6,561 nucleotides of DNA from Clostridiales bacterium (GTDB taxonomy: Bacteria > Bacillota > Clostridia > Lutisporales > Lutisporaceae): the NCBI GenBank assembly GCA_012842725.1, contig DUSG01000170.1:1-6561 (forward strand). Direction: 5' to 3'. Both the position numbers and the translations under genes were made by a program. Below, one piece after another: positions 4,976 through 6,561 of the stretch. Numbering within the stretch: the stretch's first letter is position 1; every line of letters begins with the position of its first letter. A model generated the notes under the pieces. That model was not told the DNA's origin, did not search any database, and was given only the letters and a program-made list of their open reading frames with translations.

Positions 4976-5578
4976 ATGAAAGATATCAATATTGACGAAG
5001 AATATATAAAAAAGCACAGAATACCCATACTGATTTACACACCGGAATGGATACAGCTTTTTTCAAATTTCAAATCAAAAAGCATGGAGAGAACAGTAAA
5101 GAAGCTTGAAGAACTCCTATCCAGAGAAAAAAGCCTACAGCAGGAGCAAAAGGAATTAGAGAGAAGAAAAAAGGTGCTGATGAATAAGATACTTTACCTC
5201 TCCAATGAACTGAATGAGACAAATAATGAAGGGTTTATAAAACCTTTAGAAGATGCGCAAAATGAGATTCTCCAAATCAATAAAAGGATACCTGAGATTG
5301 TAGAAGAATTGGAAACTTTACCTTCAGCCATAAATCAACAGAATGCTATATTATTAAAGGAAACCGTGAAAAGAACCTATGAGCTTATCAATGAAAATAA
5401 AATAGAAGTGGAGAAGACCAAGGAAGAAATAAATAAAACAAGGGAAACCCTTATGGAACTTGTTCAAAAAAAAGTGGACATGGAAGAAAGGCTCAAGAAA
5501 TTGTATTCCTATTTGCATGGGATTGTTGGCGCAACTGAAATGGAAGAGTTGGATGAAAATATGCTAATAGACAAATAA
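4976..5578 (+). CDS. coiled-coil protein of unknown function
   Basis: This protein has 200 aa and no recognisable enzyme motif, cysteine, signal peptide or membrane segment. The N-terminus (1-32) looks folded, with HRIPILIYTPEWIQLF (14-29). From about 35 to 115 and again about 122 to 180 it is a highly charged helix rich in Glu, Lys and Leu with heptad-like spacing. The two helical parts are separated by LETLPSAIN (112-120), which suggests an antiparallel helical hairpin. It ends with a distinctive LYSYLHGIVGATEMEELD (176-193), which resembles a conserved tail more than random coiled coil. The start is well supported by AAAGGTGA (4962-4969), 6 nt before ATG. It probably shares a transcript with the NlpC/P60 gene upstream, and a terminator follows at 5656-5694. 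I think similar uncharacterised proteins exist in other Clostridia, but I assign no function. Confidence 0.85.
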   Translation: MKDINIDEEYIKKHRIPILIYTPEWIQLFSNFKSKSMERTVKKLEELLSREKSLQQEQKELERRKKVLMNKILYLSNELNETNNEGFIKPLEDAQNEILQINKRIPEIVEELETLPSAINQQNAILLKETVKRTYELINENKIEVEKTKEEINKTRETLMELVQKKVDMEERLKKLYSYLHGIVGATEMEELDENMLIDK

Positions 5579-5603
5579 TATGTCAACTAATCAGCTAAAA
5601 TAA

Positions 5604-5645
5604 CAAGAGGTTATTGCAAAACTATGATTTTGTAATAACCTCTTG
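5604..5645 (-). terminator. terminator hairpin for the ThiF-like gene
   Basis: An 18-bp stem (5604-5621 with 5628-5645, one G-U pair) encloses a 6-nt loop. On the minus strand the stem is followed by TTATTTT, on the plus strand by A-rich sequence, so it best serves the minus-strand adenylyltransferase gene that stops at 5683. It lies between two convergent genes and could slow polymerase from both sides. Confidence 0.65.
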
Positions 5646-5655
5646 AAGTAAAATC

Positions 5656-5694
5656 AGGGCGAGGAATGGATATATCCTCACCCTAACTTTTTTT
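5656..5694 (+). terminator. terminator of the coiled-coil gene
   Basis: The arms AGGGCGAGGA (5656-5665) and TCCTCACCCT (5675-5684) pair with one mismatch, and a run of seven T follows (5688-5694). The stem and T-tract overlap the stop codon and last codons of the convergent ThiF-like gene, so that gene's 3' end doubles as the terminator of its neighbour. Confidence 0.72.
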
Positions 5695-6561
5695 GTCTTC
5701 ACATACAAATGTATAGTCTTTTATATCTTTGATTTCAGGGTTTTTTCCGCAAAGAGCGCATAAATTGTTTCTTTCAACATCTATAACGGTAAAACTAGCT
5801 TCAAGTGCATTATACATCAAAAATCTTCCAGCAGTAGATAAGCCTATTCCCAAGATGTATTTTATTGCTTGTATAGCTTCAATTGTACCTATTAATCCTG
5901 GCACAGGGCCTAAGACACCGGTTTCAGAGCAGGATGGAATGTGAGTTGGTATCGTTGATTCAGGGAATATGCATCTTAAGCAGGCAGTATTATTCGGTAC
6001 AATAGTGGTTGTCTGGCCGAAAAATGATAATACACCTGCTTCTATCAATGTTTTATCAGCAAAATAGCACGAATCGTTAAGTAGGTATCTTGTTGGAAAA
6101 TTATCCAGCCCATCTATGACTATATCGAAGCTATTCACCAGTTCCAATGAATTACCAGAGGAGAATGTTTCAGGATATATTAATATGTTGACATCAGGGT
6201 ATAAATTATTTAGGGTTTGTTTTGCTGATTCAACCTTCAACATACCTATTCTGGAAGTTGAATGAAGTACTTGGCGATTCAGGTTGCTTATCTCTACATG
6301 ATCAAAATCAACTAAACCGATTGTGCCTAACCCGGATTTTGCTAAAATGAATGCGATAGGAGAACCAAGCCCACCGGTTCCTATTATAAGAGCTTTACAC
6401 TTTGAAAGTTTTTCATGTATATCAATAGAATCAAATGTAATATTCGATATGATATCCTCGCTTTTATCGAAACTCAAATTAAATAAATCAAAATAAAGCG
6501 TATCTTTAAGAAGACTCCCTATGCCGAGACGAGATTTAATAGCTTCAATCACGGTAAGAGG
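5683..6561 (-). CDS. ThiF/MoeB/HesA-type adenylyltransferase (5' end outside window)
   Basis: This is an E1-like enzyme that uses ATP to adenylate the C-terminus of a ubiquitin-like sulfur carrier (ThiS or MoaD type). Numbered from GTG 6552, it shows the nucleotide loop IGTGGLGSP (57-65), DFDHVEISNLNRQ (82-94) with the conserved Arg93, and DGLDNFPTRYLLND (147-160). Cys208 lies in SCSETGVLGPVPGLIG, the position of the catalytic cysteine in this family. A zinc site is formed by CLRC (191-194) and CALC (265-268). The usual N-terminal RYSRQ motif of MoeB/ThiF is absent, and about 55 residues of unfamiliar sequence precede the ATP loop. The frame stays open to the window edge (codons CCT CTT ACC before the GTG) and no ribosome binding site is seen there, so the start is probably upstream. 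No thiamine or molybdopterin gene is in view, so the carrier protein is unknown. Confidence 0.9.
   Translation of the reverse strand, partial: PLTVIEAIKSRLGIGSLLKDTLYFDLFNLSFDKSEDIISNITFDSIDIHEKLSKCKALIIGTGGLGSPIAFILAKSGLGTIGLVDFDHVEISNLNRQVLHSTSRIGMLKVESAKQTLNNLYPDVNILIYPETFSSGNSLELVNSFDIVIDGLDNFPTRYLLNDSCYFADKTLIEAGVLSFFGQTTTIVPNNTACLRCIFPESTIPTHIPSCSETGVLGPVPGLIGTIEAIQAIKYILGIGLSTAGRFLMYNALEASFTVIDVERNNLCALCGKNPEIKDIKDYTFVCEDKKS

Noticed and set aside
5729..5944. 71-codon plus-strand frame
   Set aside because: It is antisense to the 3' part of the ThiF-like gene and has no independent support.

Overview
The window is AT-rich bacterial DNA. It has strong AGGAGG-type ribosome binding sites, a T-box leader and gene families typical of Bacillota, so an anaerobic member of the Clostridia (possibly Tissierellia-like) is the best guess. 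The taxonomic placement is inference from gene content only.

Layout. Positions 28-380 hold a sigma-A-type promoter and a complete T-box riboswitch with an AAC (Asn) specifier. It controls asnA (423-1439), the ammonia-dependent asparagine synthetase. From 1440 to 2423 there is almost 1 kb without a credible protein gene. Most of it is three large, related, imperfect palindromes: A (1442-1624, minus orientation), B (1674-1908, plus) and C (1892-2177, plus). A degenerate repeat with a period of about 60 nt follows (2178-2340). Next come a radical SAM gene of the YtqA/YhcC (TIGR01212) family (2424-3350) and, convergent with overlapping stop codons, a DUF3870 gene (3689-3345, minus). A 360-nt divergent intergenic region contains two hairpins, one terminator-like. 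It precedes a cytosolic-looking SH3b + NlpC/P60 peptidase of the YkfC type (4069-4887) and a 200-aa coiled-coil protein of unknown function (4976-5578). Two back-to-back terminator hairpins separate these from a minus-strand ThiF/MoeB/HesA-type adenylyltransferase, whose 5' end leaves the window (5683-6561).

The most interesting part is 1440-2177. When element A is read on the minus strand and B and C on the plus strand, they share one architecture. There is a long outer stem, a conserved TCTTWGCGAA box, 16-17 nt, a CGTAWG box, a hairpin h1 with a 9-bp stem, a single A linker, and a second hairpin h2. The stem sequences differ between copies but remain complementary. All six apical loops keep the same sequence, CANGGATG, that is an ANGGAT hexaloop closed by C-G. 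That is the recognition pattern of the RNA-binding protein CsrA/RsmA. The elements could therefore be CsrA-binding sponge or target RNAs in a Gram-positive, or a MITE-like palindromic repeat family that carries such loops. I know of no CsrB-like RNA described in Bacillota, and the link to CsrA is a hypothesis from loop sequence and structure alone.

The protein genes look like ordinary housekeeping genes: amino acid synthesis, probable tRNA modification, murein peptide recycling and cofactor or sulfur chemistry. They show no obvious common pathway.
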